From Arhodomonas sp051195215 (GTDB lineage: Bacteria > Pseudomonadota > Gammaproteobacteria > Nitrococcales > Nitrococcaceae): a stretch of 64,000 nt of DNA. Both the position numbers and the translations under genes were made by a program. A model generated the notes under the pieces. The model saw only the letters and a list, made by a program, of their open reading frames with translations. It did not search any database and was not told the DNA's origin. Numbering within the stretch: the first letter of the stretch is position 1; every line of letters begins with the position of its first letter. This document shows, piece by piece, positions 1-10,652 of the stretch. The stretch is from NCBI RefSeq assembly GCF_051195215.1, contig NZ_JBNAZM010000022.1, positions 1-64,000 of the forward strand. Direction: 5' to 3'.

Positions 1-83
1 AGACCGCCTTCAGCTCAGGCTCATCTCACTGTGGAATCACGCCCCCCGCTCAGGCTCATGTGTCGTTGGACAAGGCTCGGGGT

Positions 84-111
84 TTGCATCCGCGGGCAGA
101 TGCGCTATAGT
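84..111 (+). promoter_or_regulatory. Candidate stable-RNA promoter (distal)
   Basis: TTGCAT (84-89) and TATAGT (106-111) are separated by 16 bp and followed by a GC-rich ACGCGCC stretch, like the discriminator of tRNA/rRNA promoters. It could drive a longer precursor of the tRNA at 205. The call rests on motif match only. Confidence 0.4.
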
Positions 112-162
112 ACGCGCCGTCGCACGGAGGGCCGGCGGCGGCAAGCTTCCCCAAAAAGAGGC

Positions 163-191
163 TTGCAAAAATCGGCCCAACCGCTTAACAT
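163..191 (+). promoter_or_regulatory. Candidate promoter of the initiator tRNA
   Basis: TTGCAA (163-168) and TAACAT (186-191) are 17 bp apart, which would start transcription a few bases before the tRNA. The -10 hexamer is exactly the spacer of a small palindrome, CCGCT (181-185) and AGCGG (192-196). Confidence 0.45.
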
Positions 192-204
192 AGCGGCCGT
201 CAGA

Positions 205-281
205 TGCGGGGTGGAGCAGTCTGGCAGCTCGTCGGGCTCATAACCCGAAGGTCGCAGGTTCAAATCCTGCCCCCGCTACCA
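205..281 (+). tRNA. metY: tRNA-fMet (CAT), initiator
   Basis: This 77-nt cloverleaf has anticodon CAT at 239-241 and encoded CCA at 279-281. Two initiator hallmarks are visible. The anticodon stem carries three stacked G-C pairs (GGG 234-236 with CCC 243-245). The first acceptor pair is a mismatch, here T205 opposite T277 rather than the C-A of E. coli. The T arm is GCAGG TTCAAAT CCTGC. Its place directly before rimP-nusA-infB matches the metY-nusA arrangement of gammaproteobacteria. Confidence 0.96.
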
Positions 282-291
282 GGCATCTTCG

Positions 292-316
292 AAAAGGCCG
301 CTTGCGGCCTTTTTTT
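292..316 (+). terminator. Intrinsic terminator after tRNA-fMet
   Basis: GGCCG (296-300), loop CTTG, CGGCC (305-309), then seven T (310-316), with an A tract (292-295) before the stem. This is a canonical Rho-independent terminator 11 bases past the tRNA. Confidence 0.85.
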
Positions 317-360
317 GTAGGTGGCGCCCGCCGGGCGCCGCCGCAGGGCGGTTTTCGAAG

Positions 361-386
361 AATGGGCCGGTAGGGCCCATTTTTTG
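361..386 (+). terminator. Second intrinsic terminator, in the rimP leader
   Basis: AATGGGCC (361-368) pairs with GGCCCATT (374-381) across a 5-base loop and runs into a T tract to 385. It ends about 22 bases before the rimP start, so transcripts from the tRNA promoter must read through it to reach rimP-nusA-infB. A further perfect hairpin, GGCGCCC/GGGCGCC, lies at 323-339. Confidence 0.8.
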
Positions 387-407
387 TTTGTGGGGACGTA
401 AAGCGAG

Positions 408-869
408 ATGGCGGCGACCCAAAGACTGATCGAGATGTTGGAGCCGGTGATCACGGCCATGGGCTACGAGCTCGTGGGGCTGGAGTATCACCCCAGCAGT
501 AAACGCGGGTTGCTCCGCATCTACATCGATGCGCCGGACGGCATTGGCGTGGATGACTGCGCGCGCGTGAGCCACCAGGTCAGTGGCGTGCTCGATGTGG
601 AGGATCCGCTTCCGGGAGAATACAACCTGGAAGTGTCGTCGCCGGGCCTCGAACGCCCCATCTTCAAGGCAAGTGATTATGACCGCTTCGCGGGCGAGCA
701 GGTGCGTGTGCGCGTGCACGGCCGTCTCGAGGGGCGGCGCAAGTTCCGCGGTACTCTGCGCGGGTTACGCGGGGACAGCGTGGTAATCGAGGAGGGTGAC
801 GAGGAGGTCCTCGTGCCCCTGGACGCCATCGAGCGGGCTAACCTGGAGCTGGAGCCTGACGGGCGGTGA
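408..869 (+). CDS. rimP: Ribosome maturation factor RimP
   Basis: The 153-residue protein matches RimP in size (about 150 aa in E. coli) and in its N-terminal block (LIEMLEPVITAMGYELVGLE), followed by the DGIGVDDCARVS and VSSPGLERP segments typical of the family. RimP is a cytoplasmic factor that assists 30S subunit assembly. It is the first protein gene of the operon, and nusA begins 13 bp after its stop. The start is the ATG just downstream of the second terminator hairpin. A GGGGAC stretch at 392-397 is the only candidate ribosome-binding site and is weak. Confidence 0.95.
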   Translation: MAATQRLIEMLEPVITAMGYELVGLEYHPSSKRGLLRIYIDAPDGIGVDDCARVSHQVSGVLDVEDPLPGEYNLEVSSPGLERPIFKASDYDRFAGEQVRVRVHGRLEGRRKFRGTLRGLRGDSVVIEEGDEEVLVPLDAIERANLELEPDGR

Positions 870-882
870 GCTGGAGTCAGTG

Positions 883-2391
883 ATGAGCAAAGAAGTCCTG
901 CTGGTGGTCGAGGCCATTTCCAACGAGAAAGGCGTCGATAAGGAAGTGATCTTCGAGGCGATCGAGGCGGCGCTTGCCTCCGCAACTCGCAAGCGCCACG
1001 GCGGCGAGATCGATGCCCGGGTCAGCGTCGATCGCGGCAGCGGCGAGTACAGCACGTACCGGCGCTGGCTGGTGGTCGAGGACGAGGACGCCGTCGAAGA
1101 GCCCGAGCGCGAGATCACGCTTGTCGAGGCGCGGGGCCGCGATCCCGAGGTCGAGGTCGGCGGCTACGTCGAAGAGCCGATGGAGTCGGTTGAATTCGGA
1201 CGCATCGCCGCGCAGACGGCGAAGCAGGTCATCGTGCAGAAGGTGCGCGAGGCCGAGCGTGCCAAGGTGGTCGATGCCTATCGTGACCGCCAGGGCGAGC
1301 TGATTACCGGTATCGTCAAGCGCGTCGAGCGCGGCAACGTGTTTCTCGATCTTGGCGCCAACGCCGAGGCGTTCGTGCCGCGCGAGGAGATGATTCCGCG
1401 CGAGGCGGTCCGCCCGGGCGACCGCCTGCGGGGTTATCTCAAGGAAGTGCGCTCGGAGAACCGTGGGCCGCAGCTTTTCGTCAGCCGCAGCGCGCCGGAG
1501 TTTCTGGTGGAGCTGTTCAAGCTGGAGGTGCCCGAGATCGGCCAGGGGCTGCTGGAGCTCCGTGGTGCCGCCCGTGATCCGGGCATGCGAGCGAAGATCG
1601 CCGTCAATGCGCTCGATCCGCGCATCGATCCGGTGGGGGCTTGCGTCGGCATGCGTGGTTCGCGCGTGCAGGCGGTTTCCAACGAGCTTGCCGGCGAGCG
1701 TATCGACATCATTCTCTGGAACGAGAATCCGGCACAGTTCGTGATCAATGCAATGGCGCCGGCGGAAGTGGAGTCGATCGTCGTCGACGAGGACAGCCAC
1801 AGCATGGATATCGCCGTTGCCGAGGACCAGCTGTCCCAGGCGATCGGACGCGGCGGGCAGAACGTGCGGCTGGCGAGTCAGCTCACTGGCTGGGAGCTCA
1901 ACGTCATGACCGCCGACGAGGCCCAGGAGAAAACGGAGCGCGAGACCGCGGAGCTCGTCGGGATGTTCGTTGAAACACTGAACGTTGACGAGGACGTCGC
2001 CGCCGTGCTGGTAGGCGAGGGTTTCTCCAGCCTGGAGGAGGTAGCGTACGTGCCCACCGCGGAGCTGCTCGAGGTCGAGGAGTTCGATGACGATATCGTC
2101 GAGGCGCTGCGGTCACGTGCCCGCGAGGTGCTCGCCGAGCGTGAGAGCGCGGGCAGCGAGCAGGTGGGCGAGGGGGCAGAGCCCGCGGAAGATCTCCTCG
2201 CGATGGACGGTATGGACGACGCGCTGGCTCAGACGCTGGCGCGCCAGGGTATCACCACGATGGAAGACCTGGCCGAGCAGTCGGTGGACGACCTGCTCGA
2301 AATCGAGGGCATGGACCAGGAGCGTGCCGCCGCGCTGATCATGAAGGCGCGCGAGCCTTGGTTCGCCGAGCAGGAGGACGGCGAATCGTAA
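883..2391 (+). CDS. nusA: Transcription termination/antitermination factor NusA
   Basis: The 502-residue protein has an N-terminal RNA polymerase-binding domain (about 1-130), an S1 domain (about 137-200, ITGIVKRVERGNVFLDLG), KH domains (about 235-290 and 300-345, including IGRGGQNVRLAS) and two C-terminal acidic repeats (about 360-420 and 440-495), the gammaproteobacterial architecture. It binds RNA polymerase and nascent RNA and modulates pausing, termination and antitermination. The ATG at 883 gives the family N-terminus MSKEVLLVVEAISNEK. A start further upstream would overlap rimP. NusA is known to regulate its own operon in E. coli, which makes the terminators before rimP plausible control points. 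Confidence 0.97.
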   Translation: MSKEVLLVVEAISNEKGVDKEVIFEAIEAALASATRKRHGGEIDARVSVDRGSGEYSTYRRWLVVEDEDAVEEPEREITLVEARGRDPEVEVGGYVEEPMESVEFGRIAAQTAKQVIVQKVREAERAKVVDAYRDRQGELITGIVKRVERGNVFLDLGANAEAFVPREEMIPREAVRPGDRLRGYLKEVRSENRGPQLFVSRSAPEFLVELFKLEVPEIGQGLLELRGAARDPGMRAKIAVNALDPRIDPVGACVGMRGSRVQAVSNELAGERIDIILWNENPAQFVINAMAPAEVESIVVDEDSHSMDIAVAEDQLSQAIGRGGQNVRLASQLTGWELNVMTADEAQEKTERETAELVGMFVETLNVDEDVAAVLVGEGFSSLEEVAYVPTAELLEVEEFDDDIVEALRSRAREVLAERESAGSEQVGEGAEPAEDLLAMDGMDDALAQTLARQGITTMEDLAEQSVDDLLEIEGMDQERAAALIMKAREPWFAEQEDGES

Positions 2392-2401
2392 TGCGCTCGC
2401 C

Positions 2402-2422
2402 GGCGGCGGTGCTGCCGCCGCC
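2402..2422 (+). other. Perfect GC hairpin between nusA and infB
   Basis: GGCGGCGG (2402-2409), loop TGCTG, CCGCCGCC (2415-2422). No T tract follows, so it is not a canonical terminator. It may be an RNA processing or stability element in the 85-bp nusA-infB gap. Confidence 0.5.
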
Positions 2423-2476
2423 AGTTCCTGTCATAGGCAGCGTCGCTCGGCAACAGGTGGACCGGAGGTAGAGATT

Positions 2477-5209
2477 ATGGCGAACACGACGGTACGGGAA
2501 TTCGCAGAGGCTGTTGGCATTCCGGTCGACCGCTTGTTGGCGCAGCTTAATGAGGCGGGTCTGGAGGGGCGCGGCGCCGAGTCGACCTTGTCCCATGACG
2601 ATAAGTCGGCATTGCTCGGTCACCTGCGCCGTCACTCGGATCGCGGTGGCAACGAAGAGGGGCCGGGGCCCAAACAGATCACGCTCAAGCGTAAGAGCCA
2701 CAGCCAGATCCGCTTGCCGGGTGGCGCCGGCGGTCGGGGCAGCCGCGGCAGTACCGGCGGTCGGACGGTCAATGTCGAAGTGCGCAAGAAGCGCACCTAC
2801 GTCAAACGCAGTGTCGTCGAGGCGGAGGTCCACGAGCGCGACGCGAAGGTGCTGGAGGACGCGCTGCAGCGCGATCTCGCGGCGCAGGCCCGGGCTGCCG
2901 AGGAACAACAGGCGCAGGCGGAGATGACCGAGGCGACCGAGTCGTCCGCCGAGGTGGAATCCCCGGTGTCGGGCGCTGAGACCATCCAGTCCGAGGTGCA
3001 GTCCAGCGAGGAGCCCGTGCAGCAGGTAACCGCCAGCGAGGAGGCGCCGGCCGAGCCACAGGCTACCGAGACGCCGGTTGCGGAAGTGGAGCGCGCCGCG
3101 GAGGAGCCGTCCGGGCAGGCAGCGGCTGCCGAGTCCACGGAAACCGAGGTTTCAGCGCAAGCGGGCGAAGGCGACGGCGAGAAAGCTGCCGAGGACGAAG
3201 CGGAGTCCGAGGCACAGCGCAACAAGGAAATCGAGGAAGAGAAAGAACGCAAGCGCCAGGAGGCGGAGGCGCGGCGTGAGCGCGAGGCCGAGGAGCGCGC
3301 GGCGCGCAAGGCCTCCAAGGGTAAGGGCAAAGCGCGCAAGAAGGGGGCCGATGGTCGTGGCGCCGGCGGCCGAAACCGTCGTGGTGGTCGTCGCGTCGGC
3401 GGTGCCGCCGCGGAGCAGCTCCATCAGGGCTTCGAGCGCCCCACTCAGCCGGTGGTTCGGGAAGTGAACATTCCGGAGAGTATCACCGTGGGCGATCTCG
3501 CCCAGCGCATGAGCGTGAAGGCCGCCGACCTCATCAAGGAGATGATGAAGCAGGGCGTCATGGCCACGATCAATCAGGCCGTCGATCAGGAAACGGCGCT
3601 GCTCCTTGTCGAGGAGATGGGTCACAAGCCCAAGATCGTCAAGGAGAACGCGGTCGAGGAAGAGATCATGGCGCAGGCTGGCGAGCCCGAGGGAGAGCAG
3701 GTTGCGCGGGCGCCGGTGGTCACCATCATGGGCCACGTCGACCACGGCAAGACCTCGTTGCTGGACTACATCCGGCGTACCAAGGTGGCGGCGGGCGAAG
3801 CCGGCGGCATCACCCAGCATATCGGCGCGTATCACGTCGAGACCGGCCAGGGCATGCTGACCTTCCTGGATACCCCCGGCCACGAGGCGTTCACCGCCAT
3901 GCGTGCCCGCGGCGCGCAGGTCACCGACGTGGTGATTCTGGTGGTGTCGGCCGACGACGGCGTCATGCCCCAGACCGAGGAGGCGGTCAAGCACGCCAAG
4001 GCGGCGGGTGTGCCGATCGTCGTGGCCGTGAACAAGATCGACAAGGCGGGGGCCGATCCTGACCGGGTGCGCCAGGAGCTCGCGCAGCACGAGGTCATCC
4101 CCGAGGAATGGGGAGGCGACGTCCAGTTCGTCAATGTCTCGGCGAAGACCGGCGACGGCGTCGATGCACTCCTCGAGGCCGTGTTGCTGCAGTCGGAACT
4201 GCTCGAGCTGAAGGCGGTTTCCGACTGCGCGGCGACGGGCATCGTCATCGAGTCGAGCCTCGACAAGGGGCGCGGTCCGGTGGCGACCGTACTGGTGCAG
4301 AACGGTGTGCTTCATCGCGGGGATGTCATTCTCTCCGGTGCCGAGTTCGGCCGCGTGCGCGCGATGCTCAACGAGGCCGGCGAGGCCGTGGAGGAAGCCG
4401 GGCCTTCCACCCCGGTAGTGGTGCTTGGTCTCTCCGGTCTGCCGGAGGCGGGCGATGACGTGCTCGTGATCGAGGACGAGAAGAAGGCGCGCGAAGTCGC
4501 CGAAACCCGCCGTGAGAAGAGCCGCGACAAGCGCCTGCAGGCGCAGAAAGCCGCGAAGATGGATGAGCTGTTCTCGCAGATGGGCGGCGGCGAGACGATC
4601 ACCGTCAATCTGGTCATCAAGGGTGACGTGCAGGGCTCCGTGGAGGCGTTGTCGCAGTCGCTGCAGAACATCGCCAACGACGAGGTGAAGATCAATATCG
4701 TCGCCAGTGGCGTGGGTGCGATCAACGAGGGCGATGTCAATCTCGCACTCGCCTCGGAGGCGCTGCTCATCGGGTTCAACGTGCGTGCGGACGGCAAGGC
4801 CCGCAAGGCCGCGCAGGAGAACGACGTCGAGCTGCACTACTACAGCGTGATCTACGACGCCATCGATCAGCTTCGCAACGCCATCAGCGGCATGCTGGAG
4901 CCGGAGGTGCGCGAGGAGATCATCGGCGAGGCGGAAGTCAAGGAGGTGTTCCGCTCTTCCAAGCTCGGTCAGATCGCGGGTTGCCTGGTGATCGACGGTG
5001 TCGTGCGGCGTAGTAACCCCATTCGCGTGCTGCGGGACAACGTGGTGATCTTCGAAGGCGCGCTGGAGTCGCTGCGCCGGCACAAGGATGACGTCAACGA
5101 GGTCAAGGCGGGTACTGAATGCGGTATCGGCGTCAAGAACTACAATGACGTCAAGGTCGGCGACCACATCGAGTGCTACGAGCGCGTGGAGGTCAAGCGT
5201 GAGCTCTGA
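2477..5209 (+). CDS. infB: Translation initiation factor IF-2
   Basis: The 910-residue protein delivers initiator fMet-tRNA to the 30S subunit. It has an N-terminal IF2_N segment (about 1-50), a long Ala/Glu-rich charged linker (about 110-310) and a second IF2_N-like region (about 330-385). The translational GTPase domain follows, with G1 GHVDHGKT (419-426), G3 DTPGH (465-469) and G4 NKID (519-522), then the C-terminal IF2 domains. A GGAGG at 2463-2467 supports the ATG start. Size is close to E. coli IF2 (890 aa). Internal starts giving a shorter isoform are known in E. coli but I cannot place one here. Confidence 0.97.
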   Translation: MANTTVREFAEAVGIPVDRLLAQLNEAGLEGRGAESTLSHDDKSALLGHLRRHSDRGGNEEGPGPKQITLKRKSHSQIRLPGGAGGRGSRGSTGGRTVNVEVRKKRTYVKRSVVEAEVHERDAKVLEDALQRDLAAQARAAEEQQAQAEMTEATESSAEVESPVSGAETIQSEVQSSEEPVQQVTASEEAPAEPQATETPVAEVERAAEEPSGQAAAAESTETEVSAQAGEGDGEKAAEDEAESEAQRNKEIEEEKERKRQEAEARREREAEERAARKASKGKGKARKKGADGRGAGGRNRRGGRRVGGAAAEQLHQGFERPTQPVVREVNIPESITVGDLAQRMSVKAADLIKEMMKQGVMATINQAVDQETALLLVEEMGHKPKIVKENAVEEEIMAQAGEPEGEQVARAPVVTIMGHVDHGKTSLLDYIRRTKVAAGEAGGITQHIGAYHVETGQGMLTFLDTPGHEAFTAMRARGAQVTDVVILVVSADDGVMPQTEEAVKHAKAAGVPIVVAVNKIDKAGADPDRVRQELAQHEVIPEEWGGDVQFVNVSAKTGDGVDALLEAVLLQSELLELKAVSDCAATGIVIESSLDKGRGPVATVLVQNGVLHRGDVILSGAEFGRVRAMLNEAGEAVEEAGPSTPVVVLGLSGLPEAGDDVLVIEDEKKAREVAETRREKSRDKRLQAQKAAKMDELFSQMGGGETITVNLVIKGDVQGSVEALSQSLQNIANDEVKINIVASGVGAINEGDVNLALASEALLIGFNVRADGKARKAAQENDVELHYYSVIYDAIDQLRNAISGMLEPEVREEIIGEAEVKEVFRSSKLGQIAGCLVIDGVVRRSNPIRVLRDNVVIFEGALESLRRHKDDVNEVKAGTECGIGVKNYNDVKVGDHIECYERVEVKREL

Positions 5210-5235
5210 GCGCGGTCGACGGGGAGACGGCAGCC

Positions 5236-5616
5236 ATGGCGCGTGATTTCGCCCGGGCCCGACGGGTTGGCGACCAGATACAGCGCGAGCTCGCCGAGCT
5301 CATACGCGACGAGGTTCGTGACCCGCGGGTCGGCTCGGTGACCGTCTCCGAGGTGCGCGTGACCCGGGACTTCGCCCACGCGGAGGTTCTGGTGACGGTT
5401 CTCGGGGCGAGCGCGGACGGCTCCTCGGATGCCGTCGAGGCGCTCAACCACGCGGCAGGGTTTCTGCGCAGCCAGCTCGCGCGGCGTATCCGGCTGCGGC
5501 AGGTTCCTGCGCTTCAGTTCCGCTACGACGAGTCCTTTGACCGCGGCGCCCGCGTATCGCAGCTCATCGACGAGGCCGTCGACGAAGACCGCCGGCGTCA
5601 TGATGAGGACGACTGA
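5236..5616 (+). CDS. rbfA: Ribosome-binding factor A
   Basis: The 126-residue single KH-like protein contains the RVGDQIQRELAELIRDEVRDPR and VSEVRVTRDFAHAEV blocks characteristic of RbfA. It binds 16S rRNA and helps late 30S maturation and cold adaptation. It lies 26 bp after infB and 11 bp before truB, in the conserved operon order. GGGGAG precedes the ATG. Confidence 0.95.
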   Translation: MARDFARARRVGDQIQRELAELIRDEVRDPRVGSVTVSEVRVTRDFAHAEVLVTVLGASADGSSDAVEALNHAAGFLRSQLARRIRLRQVPALQFRYDESFDRGARVSQLIDEAVDEDRRRHDEDD

Positions 5617-5627
5617 GGCGGTCGCTT

Positions 5628-6542
5628 ATGGGAAGAAGGAAGGGACGCAACGTCCACGGCATTCTGCTGCTCGACAAGCCCGCCGGCATGAGCTCCAACG
5701 CGGCCCTGCAGCGCGCCCGTCGGCTGCTGGATGCACGCAAGGCCGGGCATACCGGCAGTCTCGACCCGCTGGCGACGGGGATGCTGCCGTTGTGTTTCGG
5801 CGAGGCCACGAAAGTCAGTGGATTCCTGCTCGATGCCGCCAAGCGTTACAGGGTCACCGCCCGCTTTGGTGAGGAGACCGACACCGGCGACGCCGAAGGC
5901 GAGGTGACCGAGCGCAGACCTGTGGACGGGTTGGACGAGGGTGCGCTCGCCGACGTGCTGCCGCGTTTTACCGGCGAGATCGAGCAGGTGCCGCCGATGT
6001 ATTCGGCGCTCAAGCATCAGGGACGCCGCCTCTACGATCTCGCCCGTGAAGGGCAGGAGGTGGAGCGCAAGCCGCGGCGGGTGACGATTCACGAGCTGTG
6101 GCTCGAGGCCGTCGCCGGCGTCGAGGCAACTTTCGAGGTGGCGTGCAGCAAGGGTACCTATGTCCGCACGTTGATTGAGGACATCGGCCGCGCACTCGGC
6201 CCCGGCGCGCACGTAAGCGCGCTGCGACGCACCGCGCTCGGACCATACCGGGACCCGAACGCCATGGTCTCGCTGCAGGCGCTGGAGGAAGCGGCGGAGA
6301 GCGCGGGCGCAGAGGCGCTCGAGGCGTACCTGGCGCCGGTGGAGAGCGCCCTTGCCAGCTGGCCGGATGTGCACCTGTCCGCGGACGTCGCGTTCTATCT
6401 GCGCCAGGGCCAGCCGGTGTGGGTGCCGAAGGCGCCCACGGCCGGCTGGGTACGGCTGTTCGGCGAGGGCGAACGTTTTCTCGGCATGGGTAACGTGTTG
6501 AGCGACGGTCGTATTGCGCCCAAGCGGCTGCTCGTTCGCTAG
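5628..6542 (+). CDS. truB: tRNA pseudouridine(55) synthase TruB
   Basis: The 304-residue enzyme isomerises U55 in the tRNA T loop. The catalytic motif HTGSLDPLATGMLP is present with Asp46 as the expected nucleophile. The N-terminus GILLLDKPAGMSSNAALQ and the KGTYVRTLIEDIG motif are also family-typical. It follows rbfA by 11 bp in the operon. Length agrees with the family (about 305-314 aa). Confidence 0.96.
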   Translation: MGRRKGRNVHGILLLDKPAGMSSNAALQRARRLLDARKAGHTGSLDPLATGMLPLCFGEATKVSGFLLDAAKRYRVTARFGEETDTGDAEGEVTERRPVDGLDEGALADVLPRFTGEIEQVPPMYSALKHQGRRLYDLAREGQEVERKPRRVTIHELWLEAVAGVEATFEVACSKGTYVRTLIEDIGRALGPGAHVSALRRTALGPYRDPNAMVSLQALEEAAESAGAEALEAYLAPVESALASWPDVHLSADVAFYLRQGQPVWVPKAPTAGWVRLFGEGERFLGMGNVLSDGRIAPKRLLVR

Positions 6543-6586
6543 CGACGGGCCCGGCCCGAAAATTCCCGTCACCGTGGCGGCTTAGG

Positions 6587-6615
6587 TTGTTCGGCCACGG
6601 GGGCACGGATACAAT
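6587..6615 (+). promoter_or_regulatory. Candidate rpsO promoter
   Basis: TTGTTC (6587-6592) and TACAAT (6610-6615) are 17 bp apart in the 113-bp truB-rpsO gap, about 40 bp before the rpsO start. E. coli rpsO also has its own promoter. Confidence 0.45.
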
Positions 6616-6655
6616 ATTGCCCTTTAGGCTTCATCGAAATGACCAGGAGTAATCG

Positions 6656-6925
6656 ATGTCTCTGACCGCAGAGAGAAAGCAAGAGATCGTCAAGGATTTC
6701 GCGCGCACCGATGGTGATACCGGCTCGCCCGAGGTCCAGATTGCGCTGCTGACCGCGCGCATCGAGCACCTGACGCAGCATTTCGCGACCCACAAGCAGG
6801 ATCACCATTCCCGCCGTGGTCTGCTCAAGCTGGTCAACCAGCGTCGCAAGCTGCTGGACTACCTCAAGCGCAAGAGCCGCGAGCGGTACCAGACGGTCAT
6901 CGAACGCCTCGGCCTGCGCAAGTAG
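6656..6925 (+). CDS. rpsO: 30S ribosomal protein S15
   Basis: The 89-residue protein has the S15 signature (EIVKDFARTDGDTGSPEVQI, then HSRRGLLKLVNQRRKLLDYL) and the family's exact size. It binds 16S rRNA early in central-domain assembly. AGGAG at 6642-6646 supports the ATG. pnp follows after 34 bp without a terminator, so the two genes are probably co-transcribed. In E. coli S15 represses its own translation through a leader pseudoknot, which I did not try to model here. Confidence 0.98.
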   Translation: MSLTAERKQEIVKDFARTDGDTGSPEVQIALLTARIEHLTQHFATHKQDHHSRRGLLKLVNQRRKLLDYLKRKSRERYQTVIERLGLRK

Positions 6926-6959
6926 TCCGAACATCCACACGCTGAGGGTGAATAGGTCT

Positions 6960-9068
<2,109 letters not shown>

Positions 9069-9098
9069 CTGTCGGTTTCTCCCGCACATTGGATGATG

Positions 9099-9130
9099 AA
9101 AGGGCCGCCTCTTGCGGCCCTTTTGTTTTC
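9099..9130 (+). terminator. Intrinsic terminator of the rimP-pnp operon
   Basis: GGGCCGC (9102-9108), loop CTCTT, GCGGCCC (9114-9120), then TTTTGTTTT. On the other strand the stem is followed by TTT, so it may also act on imuB transcripts arriving from the right. Confidence 0.88.
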
Positions 9131-9179
9131 TCGGGGGAGGGGGACGTGCAGCTTCCGCGCACCGGGCATTCCCGTCCAT

Positions 9180-10616
9180 TCAAGCGAAAAGCCCGTGTAG
9201 AAACCATGCCTGCGGCGCGCGGCGCTCGCGGTAGATCCACAACCGTTCGCCGTGATCGTTACAGGCGATATAGTAATCACGGGCGACGTCGTCGCCGTCC
9301 CACCATCCCGTCTCGATGCGTTCCGGTCCCCGCTCCATGGTCAGTGGTCCGTGCCAGAGTGGCTGTTCCCCGGCAGTTGCCAGGCGCCGGGGTGGCTTGA
9401 GGAGCCATAGAGGGCGTTCCGGTGCGCTTTCGGCCGGCGTGGCGCTGCTTTCCCCCGGTGCCGCATAGTCCCAGGCGTACTCGGGTCGGTGCTCGGCGCG
9501 AGGGTGCAGCCCATGGATGGTCTGTTCGCCCAAGCGGGCGGATAGGCGCTCGACAAGGGGTTGCCAGGCCGTTCCGGTGGATGCTGCAGGTGTGGGCAGA
9601 AGGGTTCCGTTCTCGGGGATGAGCGACCGGATATCCCGGGCGGTCAATGCAATGCTGTGTGCTGCGGCGTCGAGCGAGGTGCACTCGAGCTGGTTACGAA
9701 CGAGGGTGAGCAAATGGTCGGGTTTCCGGGAAGGGGAGAGCAGTCCGACAGTGAGGGCGGTGGCGCCTCGCGGGTGGTGGTCGAAGCGCAGCTGTAGCCG
9801 TTGCACGCCCGATTCGAGCCCTCGCAGGTAGCCGCAGAGCTCCAGCAGCAGACGCTCGATGGCCGCGAGCAGAGGATCGATCTCGCGGGTTTCCAGTGCC
9901 AGGGCGATTTCGGCGTTATAGCGCGGTGGTGGCTGCCAGCAGCGTCGCGGGTCGGGCAAGCGGCCTCGTGCCCGGTCCAGATGGCGAATCAGGTGATGCC
10001 CGAAGCGGCGTGCCAGACCTTCGCGGGGGAGTGCCAGGCAGTCGCCTACGGTACGGCAGCCCAGGTCACTGAGCGCCTCGAGCTGGTGTGCAGGGATGGG
10101 GAGGACCGTCACCGGCAGGCCGGCGAGGGCATCGTCTATATCGCAGGGGGAAGTGACGGTCGTCGCCCGGCCGCCGTGGGCGAGCAGCCATGCGGCCATG
10201 GGGGTCGGCGCGACCGCGGGGATGCTCGTGTAGCCAAGGCCGGCGACTTGCACCTGGATGTCCCGGTACAGCGCGGTCAGGCCACCGAAGTAGCGCAGGC
10301 TGCCGCCGATTTCCAGGAGCAGGCCGTGCGGCGGTTGCAGGCAGACCTGGTGGGTGAACTGCAGTGCCCAGCCAGCGAGCTGGCGCAGGGCCCGGCCTTC
10401 GGCGGCGGAATCGCGCTCACGGCAGTGCAGTGAGGGTACGAGCGCCCGCGCCGCGGTGAGTCGCATGCCGCTTTGAATGCCGCTGCGTATCGCCGCGCGG
10501 TTGGCAGTGTGCACCCGGCCATCCTCGATGACGACACGGGGCAGCGAGTCCGCTCCGTTATGCTGGAAGACTTCCAGCGCCAGGGCGGGAAAGTCCAGGC
10601 ATAGCCACAGTGCCAC
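9180..10616 (-). CDS. imuB: ImuB, inactive Y-family polymerase of the SOS mutasome
   Basis: The 478-residue protein resembles Y-family polymerases but lacks catalytic residues. Where DinB has SIDEAFLD this protein reads QPPHGLLLEIG, so the catalytic Asp/Glu pair is absent. The C-terminal half has the ImuB-specific stretch GPERIETGWWDGDDVARDYY and ends WFLHGLFA. In the known system ImuB is a clamp-binding hub that joins ImuA and the polymerase DnaE2 for damage-induced mutagenesis. It starts at a GTG preceded by GGAGG and lies 36 bp downstream of imuA. It is probably the last gene of the lexA-imuA-imuB operon. Confidence 0.93.
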   Translation of the reverse strand: MALWLCLDFPALALEVFQHNGADSLPRVVIEDGRVHTANRAAIRSGIQSGMRLTAARALVPSLHCRERDSAAEGRALRQLAGWALQFTHQVCLQPPHGLLLEIGGSLRYFGGLTALYRDIQVQVAGLGYTSIPAVAPTPMAAWLLAHGGRATTVTSPCDIDDALAGLPVTVLPIPAHQLEALSDLGCRTVGDCLALPREGLARRFGHHLIRHLDRARGRLPDPRRCWQPPPRYNAEIALALETREIDPLLAAIERLLLELCGYLRGLESGVQRLQLRFDHHPRGATALTVGLLSPSRKPDHLLTLVRNQLECTSLDAAAHSIALTARDIRSLIPENGTLLPTPAASTGTAWQPLVERLSARLGEQTIHGLHPRAEHRPEYAWDYAAPGESSATPAESAPERPLWLLKPPRRLATAGEQPLWHGPLTMERGPERIETGWWDGDDVARDYYIACNDHGERLWIYRERRAPQAWFLHGLFA

Positions 10617-10652
10617 CGTACACCTCCGGCGATGAGTGTGGTCCCGGCCGTC

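Noticed and set aside
13..59. 12-bp direct repeat GCTCAGGCTCAT at 13-24 and 48-59
   Set aside because: Two short copies at the window edge are too little to call an element; context upstream is missing.
31..243. Short open frame overlapping the tRNA promoter region and tRNA-fMet
   Set aside because: Its product is Arg/Ser-rich with no family resemblance, and it runs into the tRNA gene.
3152..5167. Long open frame antisense to infB
   Set aside because: His/Leu/Asp-rich translation typical of the antisense frame of a GC-rich gene; infB on the other strand is certain.
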